Source: Planctomycetales bacterium
GTDB lineage: Bacteria > Planctomycetota > Planctomycetia > Pirellulales > Thermoguttaceae
Assembly (NCBI GenBank): GCA_007122045.1
Contig: SKJM01000656.1
Coordinates: 1-9,228 of the forward strand
DNA: 9,228 nucleotides
Reading direction: 5' to 3'
The translations under genes were made by a program, and so were the position numbers. The notes beneath the pieces are model-generated. The model did no database searches, had not been told where the DNA came from, and worked only from the letters and a program-made list of their open reading frames with translations. This document shows positions 1-8,243 of the stretch, piece after piece (position 1 is the first letter of the stretch; every line of letters starts with the position of its first letter).

Positions 1-215
<215 letters not shown>

Positions 216-288
216 CTACGAAACCTGCGCACGCGACGCCCAAAGCAGGGGGCTACGCACGCCACTGCATCGGGCCGGACGTTTCCCG

Positions 289-387
289 GTAGGATGGACA
301 TTCCTGTCCGTCCGATGAACTTTGCCGCCCCCGTAGGACGGACTTCCTTTCCGCCGGGCGACAGACGGACAGGAATGTCCATCCTAC
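289..387. repeat. 24-bp perfect inverted repeat of a dispersed palindromic element
   Basis: Positions 289-312 and 364-387 are perfect reverse complements over 24 bp, separated by 51 bp. Each arm contains the small hairpin GGACA-TTCC-TGTCC (or its complement), so arms can fold alone or pair with each other. A degenerate copy starting GTAGGACGGACTTCC lies in the loop at 333-353. The element sits in the 312-bp gap between dnaJ and groEL copy B. A 22-bp exact copy of the arm core recurs at 5942-5963, so this is a dispersed family, not just a local terminator. It could still act as a transcription barrier or mRNA-stabilising structure downstream of groEL. No T-tract follows it on either strand. 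Confidence 0.85.
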
Positions 388-458
388 GGCTAGGAAATGT
401 CCATCCTACGGCTAAGGAATGTCCATCCTACGGTTGGGAAATGTCCCTCCTACGGTTC
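372..458. repeat. four tandem direct copies of a ~22-bp unit
   Basis: Four adjacent units (372-392, 393-414, 415-436, 437-458) follow the pattern GGAAATGTCCATCCTACGG plus 2-4 bases. The first is 21 bp and the other three are 22 bp. The fourth has CCC in place of CCA. The first unit overlaps the right arm of the inverted repeat, so the array looks like successive duplications of that arm. It ends 24 bp short of the groEL copy B stop codon. Nothing suggests CRISPR: the units abut with no spacers. Confidence 0.8.
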
Positions 459-482
459 GGGCAGTTGCGCCCGCCGCCGGTC

Positions 483-2102
483 CTACCGAACGCTGCCTTC
501 GACGGCCTGCTTTTCCTTGTCTTCCTTCTTCAGGTCGGTCACCAGCGTCTCGGTGGTCAGCATCAGGGCGGCAATGCTCGCGGCGTTTTCCAGCGCGGTG
601 CGGACCACCTTCATCGGGTCGATGATGCCCGCCTTGTACATATCGACGTATCCGCCGGTGTTGGCGTCGAAGCCGATGTTGACGCCCTTATCGGCCACCT
701 CGTCGGCGATGACGGCGCCGTCGACCCCCGTGTTCTCGGCAATCTGCCGGATCGGCTCGGCGAGCACGCCCAGGACGATGTCGACGCCGATCTTCTCATC
801 GCCGCGGGCCGATCCGCGGGCCTTGGTCACCGCGTCGCGGCATCGCAGCAGCGCCACGCCGCCGCCGGGGACGATGCCTTCCTCAGCGGCCGCCCGGGTG
901 GCGTGCAGCGCGTCCTCGACTCGTGCCTTCTTCTGCTTCATCTCGGTTTCGGTGCTGGCGCCGACCGACACGACGGCCACGCCGCCGGCGAGCTTCGCCA
1001 GGCGTTCCTGGTACTTCTCGCGGTCGTAGTCGCTGTCGGTGGTCTCGATCTGCTTCTTGAGCTGGTCGATGCGGCTCTTGATGTCGGCCTTCTTGCCGCC
1101 GCCTTCCACAATGGTGGTCGAGTCCTTGTCGACGGTCACCTTCTTGGCCCGCCCGAGGTGGCTCAACTCCACGTTCTCCAGCTTCATGCCCAGGTCTTCG
1201 CTGATGACGGTGCCGCCGGTGAGGATGGCGATGTCGGCCAGCATGGCCTTGCGGCGGTCGCCGAAGCCGGGCGCCTTCACCGCGCAGACGTTCAGCACGC
1301 CGCGGAGCTTGTTGACCACCAGGGCGGCCAGGGCCTCGCCGTCGACGTCCTCGGCGAGGATCAGCAGCGGCTTACCCGACGTGCTCACCTTCTCCAGCAG
1401 GGGGATCATCTCGCGCACGTTGCTGATCTTCTTCTCGTGGATCAGCAGCAGGGCGTCCTCCATGAGGCAGTCCATCTCGGGCGAGCGGTTGATGAAGTAA
1501 GGCGAGAGGTAGCCCTTGTCGAACTGCATCCCTTCGACCACCTCGTAGGTGGTCTCGGCGGTCTTGCCCTCTTCGACCGTGATGACCCCGTCGTTGCCGA
1601 CCGCTTCCATGGCCTGGGCCAGGAGGCGCCCGATTTCCGGGTCGTTGTTAGCGCTGATGGTCCCGACGTGCGCGATCTCGTCGGTGCTGGTCACCCGTTT
1701 GGCCATCGTGAACAGGTGCTCGACGGCGGCGTCGACGCCCCGCTCGATGCCGTTCCGGATGGCGGTCGGGCTGCTGCCGGCGGCGATGTGCCGCAGGCCC
1801 TCGCGGTAGATCGCCCGCGCCAGCAGCGTGGCCGCCGTCGTGCCGTCGCCGGCCACGTCGGAGGTTTTCGACGCCACCTCGTTGACCAGCTTCGCGCCCA
1901 TGTTCTCGAAACGGTCCTCCAACTCGACTTCCTTGCTGACGGTGACGCCGTCCTTGGTAACGGTCGGGCCGCCGTACGACTTGTCGAGAATGACGTTCTT
2001 GCCTGTTGGGCCCATGGTCACCACGACCACGTCGGCCAGCTTATTGACTCCCCGAAGGATGCGGTTTCGGGCATGATCGTCGAACAGCAATTGCTTCGCC
2101 AC
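483..2102 (-). CDS. groEL: Chaperonin GroEL, copy B (no Gly-Gly-Met tail)
   Basis: A 539-residue 60-kDa chaperonin, close to the usual 540-548. It forms the double-ring ATP-driven folding chamber capped by GroES in the cytoplasm. ATP-site motifs are intact: LGP-type loop TMGPTGKN (29-36), TKDG with Asp51, GDGTTAAT with Asp86, PGGG (412-415), and VEDALHAT with the hydrolytic Asp397. Apical residues that contact GroES and substrate in the E. coli protein are kept: Tyr198, Tyr202 and Phe203 in GYLSPYF, plus the LVVN segment at 261-264. The start is GTG, with AAGGA nine bases upstream. The oddity is the C-terminus, which ends KQAVEGSVR after a charged stretch and lacks the flexible Gly-Gly-Met repeats that line the cavity in canonical GroEL and in copy A. 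It lies 92 bp downstream of groES and is probably co-transcribed with it. Confidence 0.97.
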   Translation of the reverse strand: MAKQLLFDDHARNRILRGVNKLADVVVVTMGPTGKNVILDKSYGGPTVTKDGVTVSKEVELEDRFENMGAKLVNEVASKTSDVAGDGTTAATLLARAIYREGLRHIAAGSSPTAIRNGIERGVDAAVEHLFTMAKRVTSTDEIAHVGTISANNDPEIGRLLAQAMEAVGNDGVITVEEGKTAETTYEVVEGMQFDKGYLSPYFINRSPEMDCLMEDALLLIHEKKISNVREMIPLLEKVSTSGKPLLILAEDVDGEALAALVVNKLRGVLNVCAVKAPGFGDRRKAMLADIAILTGGTVISEDLGMKLENVELSHLGRAKKVTVDKDSTTIVEGGGKKADIKSRIDQLKKQIETTDSDYDREKYQERLAKLAGGVAVVSVGASTETEMKQKKARVEDALHATRAAAEEGIVPGGGVALLRCRDAVTKARGSARGDEKIGVDIVLGVLAEPIRQIAENTGVDGAVIADEVADKGVNIGFDANTGGYVDMYKAGIIDPMKVVRTALENAASIAALMLTTETLVTDLKKEDKEKQAVEGSVR

Positions 2103-2194
2103 GATATAGGTTCCTTGGTACTAAGTGGATGGCTTGCAGGGACAGGCCGCCGAGCCGCGGGCTGCGCGGGCCGGCGGCTTCGGCCGGCAGCGCG

Positions 2195-2497
2195 TCAGGT
2201 GACGACCTTGGCCAGGACGTCGCTCTCGCGAAGGATTTTCACCTCGCGCCCGTCAACCTCGATGTCGGTGCCGGCGTACTTGCCGTAGATCACCTCGTCG
2301 CCGACGGCCACCGACAGGGGGCCGCGCTGGCCGTTGTCGAGCAGTTTGCCCGGCCCGAGCGCCAGCACCGTCCCCCGTTGCGGCCTCTCCTTCGCCGAAT
2401 CGGGCAGCACGATGCCGCCGGCCGTGACCTCTTCGGCCTCGACGGGTTCGACTACCACACGATCGTCCAACGGCCGCAGATTGATCTTCTTGCTCAT
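2195..2497 (-). CDS. groES: Co-chaperonin GroES
   Basis: A 100-residue protein, typical for the family (about 95-105). It forms the heptameric lid of GroEL. Visible hallmarks are the N-terminal [12 protein letters not shown] strand, the mobile loop [14 protein letters not shown] (22-35) whose Ile-Val-Leu tripeptide docks on the GroEL apical domain, the [10 protein letters not shown] strand, and the C-terminal [19 protein letters not shown] and YLIL-equivalent [11 protein letters not shown]. The ATG at 2497 is chosen because GAGGAG lies eight bases upstream and the protein begins exactly at the family N-terminus; the longer in-frame opening up to 2584 has no homologous content. It is the only groES in the window. 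It sits between two groEL genes (96 bp after copy A, 92 bp before copy B), so it presumably serves both. Confidence 0.97.
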   Translation of the reverse strand: MSKKINLRPLDDRVVVEPVEAEEVTAGGIVLPDSAKERPQRGTVLALGPGKLLDNGQRGPLSVAVGDEVIYGKYAGTDIEVDGREVKILRESDVLAKVVT

Positions 2498-2593
2498 AGT
2501 GAAGCTCCTCGGAATGAATTGTTGGTTGTCTCTTCGATTGGATGCCGGCAGGGGCCGGTTGTCTTGTTCGTATGGAGACGACAACGGGTGCAG

Positions 2594-4288
<1,695 letters not shown>

Positions 4289-4295
4289 AGCGGAT

Positions 4296-4302
4296 ACCTC
4301 CT
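4296..4302 (-). promoter_or_regulatory. strong ribosome binding site of groEL copy A
   Basis: On the minus strand AGGAGGT is fully complementary to the 16S rRNA 3' tail and lies eight bases upstream of the GTG at 4288. It fixes GTG as the start over the ATG four codons downstream (SKQM), which would be 20 bases away. Confidence 0.85.
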
Positions 4303-4345
4303 AATGTGCAATCGCTGGCGAGTTACCGGCGTACCACGACCGCTA

Positions 4346-4356
4346 TTGGCAGCCAA
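4346..4356. promoter_or_regulatory. palindrome TTGGCAGCCAA upstream of groEL copy A
   Basis: A perfect 5+1+5 inverted repeat lies 58 bases upstream of the groEL copy A start. It is downstream of the candidate promoter at 4404-4431, where an operator could block transcription. A second palindrome with the same TTGGC half-site occurs at 4498-4510. No regulator is known for these sites, and short palindromes can arise by chance. Confidence 0.25.
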
Positions 4357-4403
4357 GGACGAATTTCCACCCCTTCCGATGCAAGCAGCGTGCCACGCAA
4401 CAG

Positions 4404-4431
4404 AATATGGCGATAACTTGCGACAGGGCAA
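4404..4431 (-). promoter_or_regulatory. candidate sigma-70-like promoter for the groEL-groES-groEL block
   Basis: Minus strand TTGCCC (4431-4426), a 16-bp spacer and CATATT (4409-4404) each match four of six consensus bases. This would give a leader of about 110 bases before the GTG at 4288. The -35 region overlaps a small hairpin, CTTGC-GACAGG-GCAAG (4417-4432). No CIRCE element (TTAGCACTC-N9-GAGTGCTAA) was found by eye in 4303-4543. The call is weak because both hexamers are imperfect. Confidence 0.22.
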
Positions 4432-4497
4432 GGATTTAGTGCAGCGCCGCCAAGAATGGCCCACCCTGCACGCGATCGAGGCGACCCTATGCGAACA

Positions 4498-4510
4498 TGC
4501 CAAATTGGCA
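4498..4510. promoter_or_regulatory. palindrome TGCCAAATTGGCA between the MoaD-like gene and groEL
   Basis: A perfect 6+1+6 inverted repeat lies 33 bases past the stop of the MoaD-like gene and about 210 bases upstream of groEL copy A. It shares the TTGGC/GCCAA half-site with the palindrome at 4346-4356. It could be one of a pair of operator sites for the chaperone block; only the symmetry supports this. Confidence 0.3.
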
Positions 4511-4543
4511 GTCGCTCGGATCGGTTGCCGTCTCAGAACGAGG

Positions 4544-4807
4544 CTATCCTCCTCCAAACGTCGGCAGTATGGCCACTCGTGCGTCGGGCGACACCGGAGT
4601 CGCCAAGCCCAAGGAGGCAATCCTCCCGTCCACCGTGAACGTGATGGTCGTGATGGGTTTCCCGTCCCGCGCAATCTGCCCTTTCAGGCCGGGAAACCGC
4701 GCATCCAATGCGTCGACCACCTCGCCGATCGTGGCGCCTTCGACCGTGGCCTCGCGCACCTCCCCGGTGACGTCGCGAAGCAGCAGAGGAATGCTTACGG
4801 TAGCCAT
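4544..4807 (-). CDS. MoaD/ThiS-family ubiquitin-like sulfur-carrier protein
   Basis: An 87-residue protein, the right size for MoaD, ThiS or CysO-type carriers (65-95). It starts with a beta strand MATVSIPLLLRDVTG. A helix follows, TIGEVVDALDARFPGLKGQI (about 27-46), matching the conserved L-x-x-xFPGL pattern of MoaD. It continues with ITFTVDGRIASLGLATPVSPDARVAILPTFGGG. The VAILPTFGGG ending matches the V-x-(I/L)-(L/I)-P-x-x-(G)GG carrier tail, whose terminal glycine is adenylated by a MoeB/ThiF-type E1 and then thiocarboxylated. Molybdopterin, cysteine or other thiolation pathways are all possible; no E1 or MoaE is nearby, so the pathway is undecided and no symbol is given. The ATG at 4807 lacks a clear ribosome site. 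It lies 30 bp after the DUF1080 gene on the same strand and may be translated from the same transcript. Confidence 0.85.
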   Translation of the reverse strand: MATVSIPLLLRDVTGEVREATVEGATIGEVVDALDARFPGLKGQIARDGKPITTITFTVDGRIASLGLATPVSPDARVAILPTFGGG

Positions 4808-4837
4808 AGCACGCTCAGGGACGTGACACCCCGCACC

Positions 4838-5848
4838 TCAATCGAACACCCGCTCCCGGACCACCTCGGGCCAGTCGTCGGGGTCTTCGATCAGCCACAC
4901 GTTGCGGAAGAGGCCGGGCCCGCGATGCTGTTGCAGATAAAGGTGCTCGCGGGGGACCTCCTCCTTCCTGCCGCCCCAGCCCGTGCCGCCTTTCAACTCC
5001 ACGTTGTCGTGGATGAGCACGCCGTTGTGGATGACGCTGATGCGGACGTTTTCGGTCTTGTTCCCGTCGTCGTCGAACCGGGGCGCGCGGAACAGGATGT
5101 CGAACGTTTGCCAATGATACGGCGGCAGGGTAACGTTCACGTCCGGGGCGCGCTCCCGGTACAGCGCCCCGTCTTCACTCGACCCCCGCCCGTGCCCGAA
5201 CGAATCGAGAATCTGCACCTCGTAGCGGTCCTGGATGTAGATGCCGCTGTTGGCTCGGCCGCTGTGGTCCCAGAAGGGCAGCATGTACTCGACGTGGACG
5301 AAGATGTCGCCATATTCTTTGGCGGTGCGGGCGCCCTGCGCGAGCAAGCCGTCGTCGGTGATGGTCGCCCCGTCGCGCCACTGGTCGACGTCGGTCCCGT
5401 CGAACAGCACCACGGCGCCCTCGGGCGCGCCGAGCCCGAGGGTCGGGCTGGTCCGAAACGTGCGTTCCAAGGCGCCGAGCGAGCCGCGTTCCTCGTGGCC
5501 GACCTGGATGGTTCCGTTCTCCACCTGGTACGTGTAGTCGTCGCCTTCGAAGGCGAGCCGGCCCTCGCTGAGCGTGGCGCTGAGCCGCCGTGTTCCGCTG
5601 TCGGGGTCCCAGCCGTGGCCGGGCAGGCCGCCGCGGTACAGCACCAACTCGTAGTTGTCGTTGCGGCGCGCCACCACCTGGGCGGCCAGCACCTCCTCGC
5701 CGTCTTCCCCTTCCAGGGTCCCCACGTATTCGCCTTGCCAGTAGACGATCGACTCGGGCCCGACGTCGTCGGGTGAAACGTGCACAATGTCACCGGCATG
5801 AAGCTGCGTCGCCAGCATCGCGGTCGCTGCGGCCAAAAACATTCTCAT
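4838..5848 (-). CDS. Secreted DUF1080 (3-keto-disaccharide hydrolase domain) protein
   Basis: A 336-residue exported protein. Residues 1-18 (MRMFLAAATAMLATQLHA) form a short signal peptide with probable cleavage before GD. Residues 20-135 are a separate, probably beta-rich domain with GEYVGTLEG and LYRGGLPGHGWD, a type I associate with planctomycete members of this family. Residues about 145-322 are the concanavalin-like DUF1080 fold (Pfam PF06439): VVLFDGTDVDQW, the central YGDIFVHVEYMLPF, the signature SGRANSGIYIQDRYEVQILD (197-215), PPYHWQTFDILFRAPRF, and the closing HLYLQQHRGPGLFRNVWLIE. Related proteins act on or bind glycans outside the cytoplasm; the substrate here is unknown. Three ATGs compete (5851, 5848, 5842). 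The one at 5848 is chosen because GGAG lies six bases upstream. The stop is 30 bp from the MoaD-like gene. Confidence 0.88.
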   Translation of the reverse strand: MRMFLAAATAMLATQLHAGDIVHVSPDDVGPESIVYWQGEYVGTLEGEDGEEVLAAQVVARRNDNYELVLYRGGLPGHGWDPDSGTRRLSATLSEGRLAFEGDDYTYQVENGTIQVGHEERGSLGALERTFRTSPTLGLGAPEGAVVLFDGTDVDQWRDGATITDDGLLAQGARTAKEYGDIFVHVEYMLPFWDHSGRANSGIYIQDRYEVQILDSFGHGRGSSEDGALYRERAPDVNVTLPPYHWQTFDILFRAPRFDDDGNKTENVRISVIHNGVLIHDNVELKGGTGWGGRKEEVPREHLYLQQHRGPGLFRNVWLIEDPDDWPEVVRERVFD

Positions 5849-5941
5849 CATCTGCTCCTTCTGGAATCGGGTGGTGGGTCGATGCGCAGGTCCGGGCGGG
5901 TTCACCGACGTTGCATCGAGAACCCGTCGGGGGTCACCGGC

Positions 5942-5995
5942 AGGATGGACATTCCTGTCCGTCGGGGTTTACCGGTAGGCCGGAATATTCCAGCA
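5942..5995. repeat. second locus of the dispersed palindromic repeat
   Basis: Positions 5942-5963 are identical over 22 bp to 291-312 (core GGATGGACATTCCTGTCC). A degenerate second half follows, starting GGTAGGCCGGAATATTCC at 5974, with the perfect 10-bp palindrome GGAATATTCC. The two halves are in direct orientation here, while at 289-387 they are inverted. The location is again intergenic, upstream of the DUF1080 gene and downstream of gap. Confidence 0.8.
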
Positions 5996-6093
5996 TACAC
6001 ACCGAACCGCGGCGGGTCAAGAATCGGGCGGGCCGCGGCGGGAGGCGGCGCCGTGGCGGTGGGGCACGGGGCCTCCTCGCCGCCCGGCCAAGG

Positions 6094-6124
6094 AAAACGC
6101 CCCGCGAGGGGGGCTCGCGGGGCG
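6094..6124 (-). terminator. intrinsic terminator of gap
   Basis: On the minus strand an 11-bp perfect stem, CGCCCCGCGAG paired with CTCGCGGGGCG, encloses a five-C loop and is followed by TTTT and then CCTT. It lies 76 bases past the gap stop codon. The U-run is short but the stem is very stable. Confidence 0.75.
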
Positions 6125-6199
6125 CGGGGGGGATAACCTGGTGTGGCACGGCGCCGAAAGGCGGCACTCGAACATGCCTTTGGCGCGGCAGATCGGGAC

Positions 6200-7225
<1,026 letters not shown>

Positions 7226-7283
7226 AATACTGCTCCTTTTCCAGTAAGCCCAGCCCCCTATCGATGGGGGCCCAATTGGTAAT

Positions 7284-7299
7284 CCCGCTGTACCGCGGG
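7284..7299 (-). other. hairpin in the gap leader
   Basis: CCCGC-TGTACC-GCGGG can form a 5-bp GC stem. It lies in the presumed 5' untranslated leader of gap, next to a second possible stem CCCCC-TATCGAT-GGGGG (7254-7270). These may only affect mRNA stability; no riboswitch class was recognised. Confidence 0.2.
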
Positions 7300-7325
7300 C
7301 CTGTTCATCGGGTGAAGAGTCGGTC

Positions 7326-7353
7326 ATTATATCCATGGCTCCCGGCGGGAAAA
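7326..7353 (-). promoter_or_regulatory. candidate gap promoter
   Basis: Minus strand has a perfect TATAAT at 7331-7326 with a weak TTTTCC at 7353-7348 (16-bp spacing). Transcription would start near 7319, giving a leader of about 94 bases. The -10 box overlaps TATATC on the plus strand (7328-7333), a possible -10 for the divergent permease gene with TTCATC at 7304-7309 (18-bp spacing). Confidence 0.35.
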
Positions 7354-7397
7354 GGGGGCACGCTCGAATCGACCCCCGGAAACCGTACAGCCCGACT

Positions 7398-8150
7398 ATG
7401 CCCGTGGACATCGAAAGCCTGATCCTGGCGGCGCTGATCTTCGTCATCGCCCTGCTGTACTCGTCGGTGGGCCACGGCGGCGCCTCGGGCTACCTGGCCG
7501 TCATGGGGCTGGTGGGGCTGGCCCCGCACGTGATGAGGCCCACCGCGTTGGTCTTGAACATCCTCGTGGCCGTCATCGGCACGACCAAGTTCTACCGGGC
7601 GGGCAGGTTCTCCTGGCGCCTGTTCTGGCCGATGGCCCTGGCCTCCATCCCGTTCGCCTACCTGGGCGGCCTGATTACCTTGCCAGGCTACCTTTACCGA
7701 CCGGTGGTCGGGCTCGTGCTCCTGTACGCGGCGTGGCACGCGTTCCATACGGCCGGGCGGCCACGGCGCGAAGTCCGCCCGGCACCACGGCCCATACTCC
7801 TGGCGGCCGGCGCGGGGCTGGGTTTTCTTTCGGGCCTCACGGGCGTCGGCGGCGGGATCTTCCTCAGCCCCCTGCTGCTGTTCTTCCGCTGGAGCGAGGT
7901 GAAGGTCATTTCCGGCGTGGCCGCCGCCTTCATTCTCGTCAACTCCATCGCGGGGCTCCTGGGGGTCTTGTCGCTCGCCCCCGCATTGCCTCCCGCGCTG
8001 CCCCTGTGGGCGGCTGCCGTGGCGATTGGCGGGTTTCTGGGGGCCGAGTACGGCAGCAAACGCCTCGCGGGTTCCACGATCGGGCGGCTCCTGGCAGTGG
8101 TGCTGGCAATTGCCGGATTCCGTATGATCTTGATGGTCTTTTCCAGCTAG
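7398..8150 (+). CDS. TSUP-family (TauE/SafE type) membrane permease
   Basis: A 250-residue, almost wholly hydrophobic inner-membrane protein, typical in length (240-270) for TSUP transporters, which move sulfite, sulfonates or other sulfur-containing or organic anions. The family shows an internal duplication and both signature halves are visible: [17 protein letters not shown] (22-38) and [20 protein letters not shown] (142-161). About seven to eight membrane segments are apparent: residues 6-24, 29-45, 48-66, 76-95, 102-117, 132-150, 173-195, 202-218 and 228-247, some being short or re-entrant. A basic cytoplasmic loop ([11 protein letters not shown]) lies between the halves. The start is uncertain: ATG 7398 gives the usual short N-terminus, while ATG 7335 would add 21 polar residues; neither has a good ribosome site. 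Substrate cannot be told from sequence. It is divergent from gap. Confidence 0.88.
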   Translation: MPVDIESLILAALIFVIALLYSSVGHGGASGYLAVMGLVGLAPHVMRPTALVLNILVAVIGTTKFYRAGRFSWRLFWPMALASIPFAYLGGLITLPGYLYRPVVGLVLLYAAWHAFHTAGRPRREVRPAPRPILLAAGAGLGFLSGLTGVGGGIFLSPLLLFFRWSEVKVISGVAAAFILVNSIAGLLGVLSLAPALPPALPLWAAAVAIGGFLGAEYGSKRLAGSTIGRLLAVVLAIAGFRMILMVFSS

Positions 8151-8206
8151 CGTGGGCAGGACCCGACTTGCCGCCACCGCCGTCGGGACGGTCGCGGGGC
8201 GGGCGC

Positions 8207-8236
8207 TTGACAATCGGTCCCGGACAGAACCAGAAT
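8207..8236 (+). promoter_or_regulatory. candidate promoter for the voltage-sensor-like gene
   Basis: A perfect TTGACA (8207-8212) is followed after 18 bp by CAGAAT (8231-8236, four of six matches). Transcription would begin at about 8243-8244, at or beside the first ATG. This means either a leaderless message or use of the downstream ATG at 8289. Confidence 0.35.
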
Positions 8237-8243
8237 TAGGCGT

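Larger units (their letters stand above)
5849..6199. other. 351-bp intergenic region between gap and the DUF1080 gene
   Basis: No credible gene is present. Going down the minus strand it holds the gap terminator (6094-6124), a GC-rich low-complexity stretch (about 6015-6090), a copy of the dispersed repeat (5942-5995) and the leader of the DUF1080 gene with its AAGGAG site. I could not identify a convincing promoter for the DUF1080 gene. Confidence 0.7.

Noticed and set aside
372..458. CRISPR array
   Set aside because: The 22-bp units abut directly with no unique spacers, and no cas genes are present.
2170..2188. Terminator or attenuator between groES and groEL copy B
   Set aside because: GCCGGC-GGCTTCG-GCCGGC can form a 6-bp stem, but there is no T-tract, and such stems are common by chance in sequence this rich in GC.
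294..2288. Long plus-strand open frame (664 codons) opposite groEL copy B
   Set aside because: It is antisense to an unmistakable groEL. Its translation is His/Ala/Gly/Val-rich low-complexity text typical of the reverse strand of GC-rich genes, and it has no recognisable domain.
4304..5776. Plus-strand open frame of 490 codons opposite the MoaD-like and DUF1080 genes
   Set aside because: It is antisense to two genes with clear family motifs and its composition shows no domain.
7226..7331. N-terminal extension of GAPDH from an ATG at 7326
   Set aside because: It is in frame, but the added residues are unlike any GAPDH N-terminus, and the GTG at 7225 has a good ribosome site at the canonical position.
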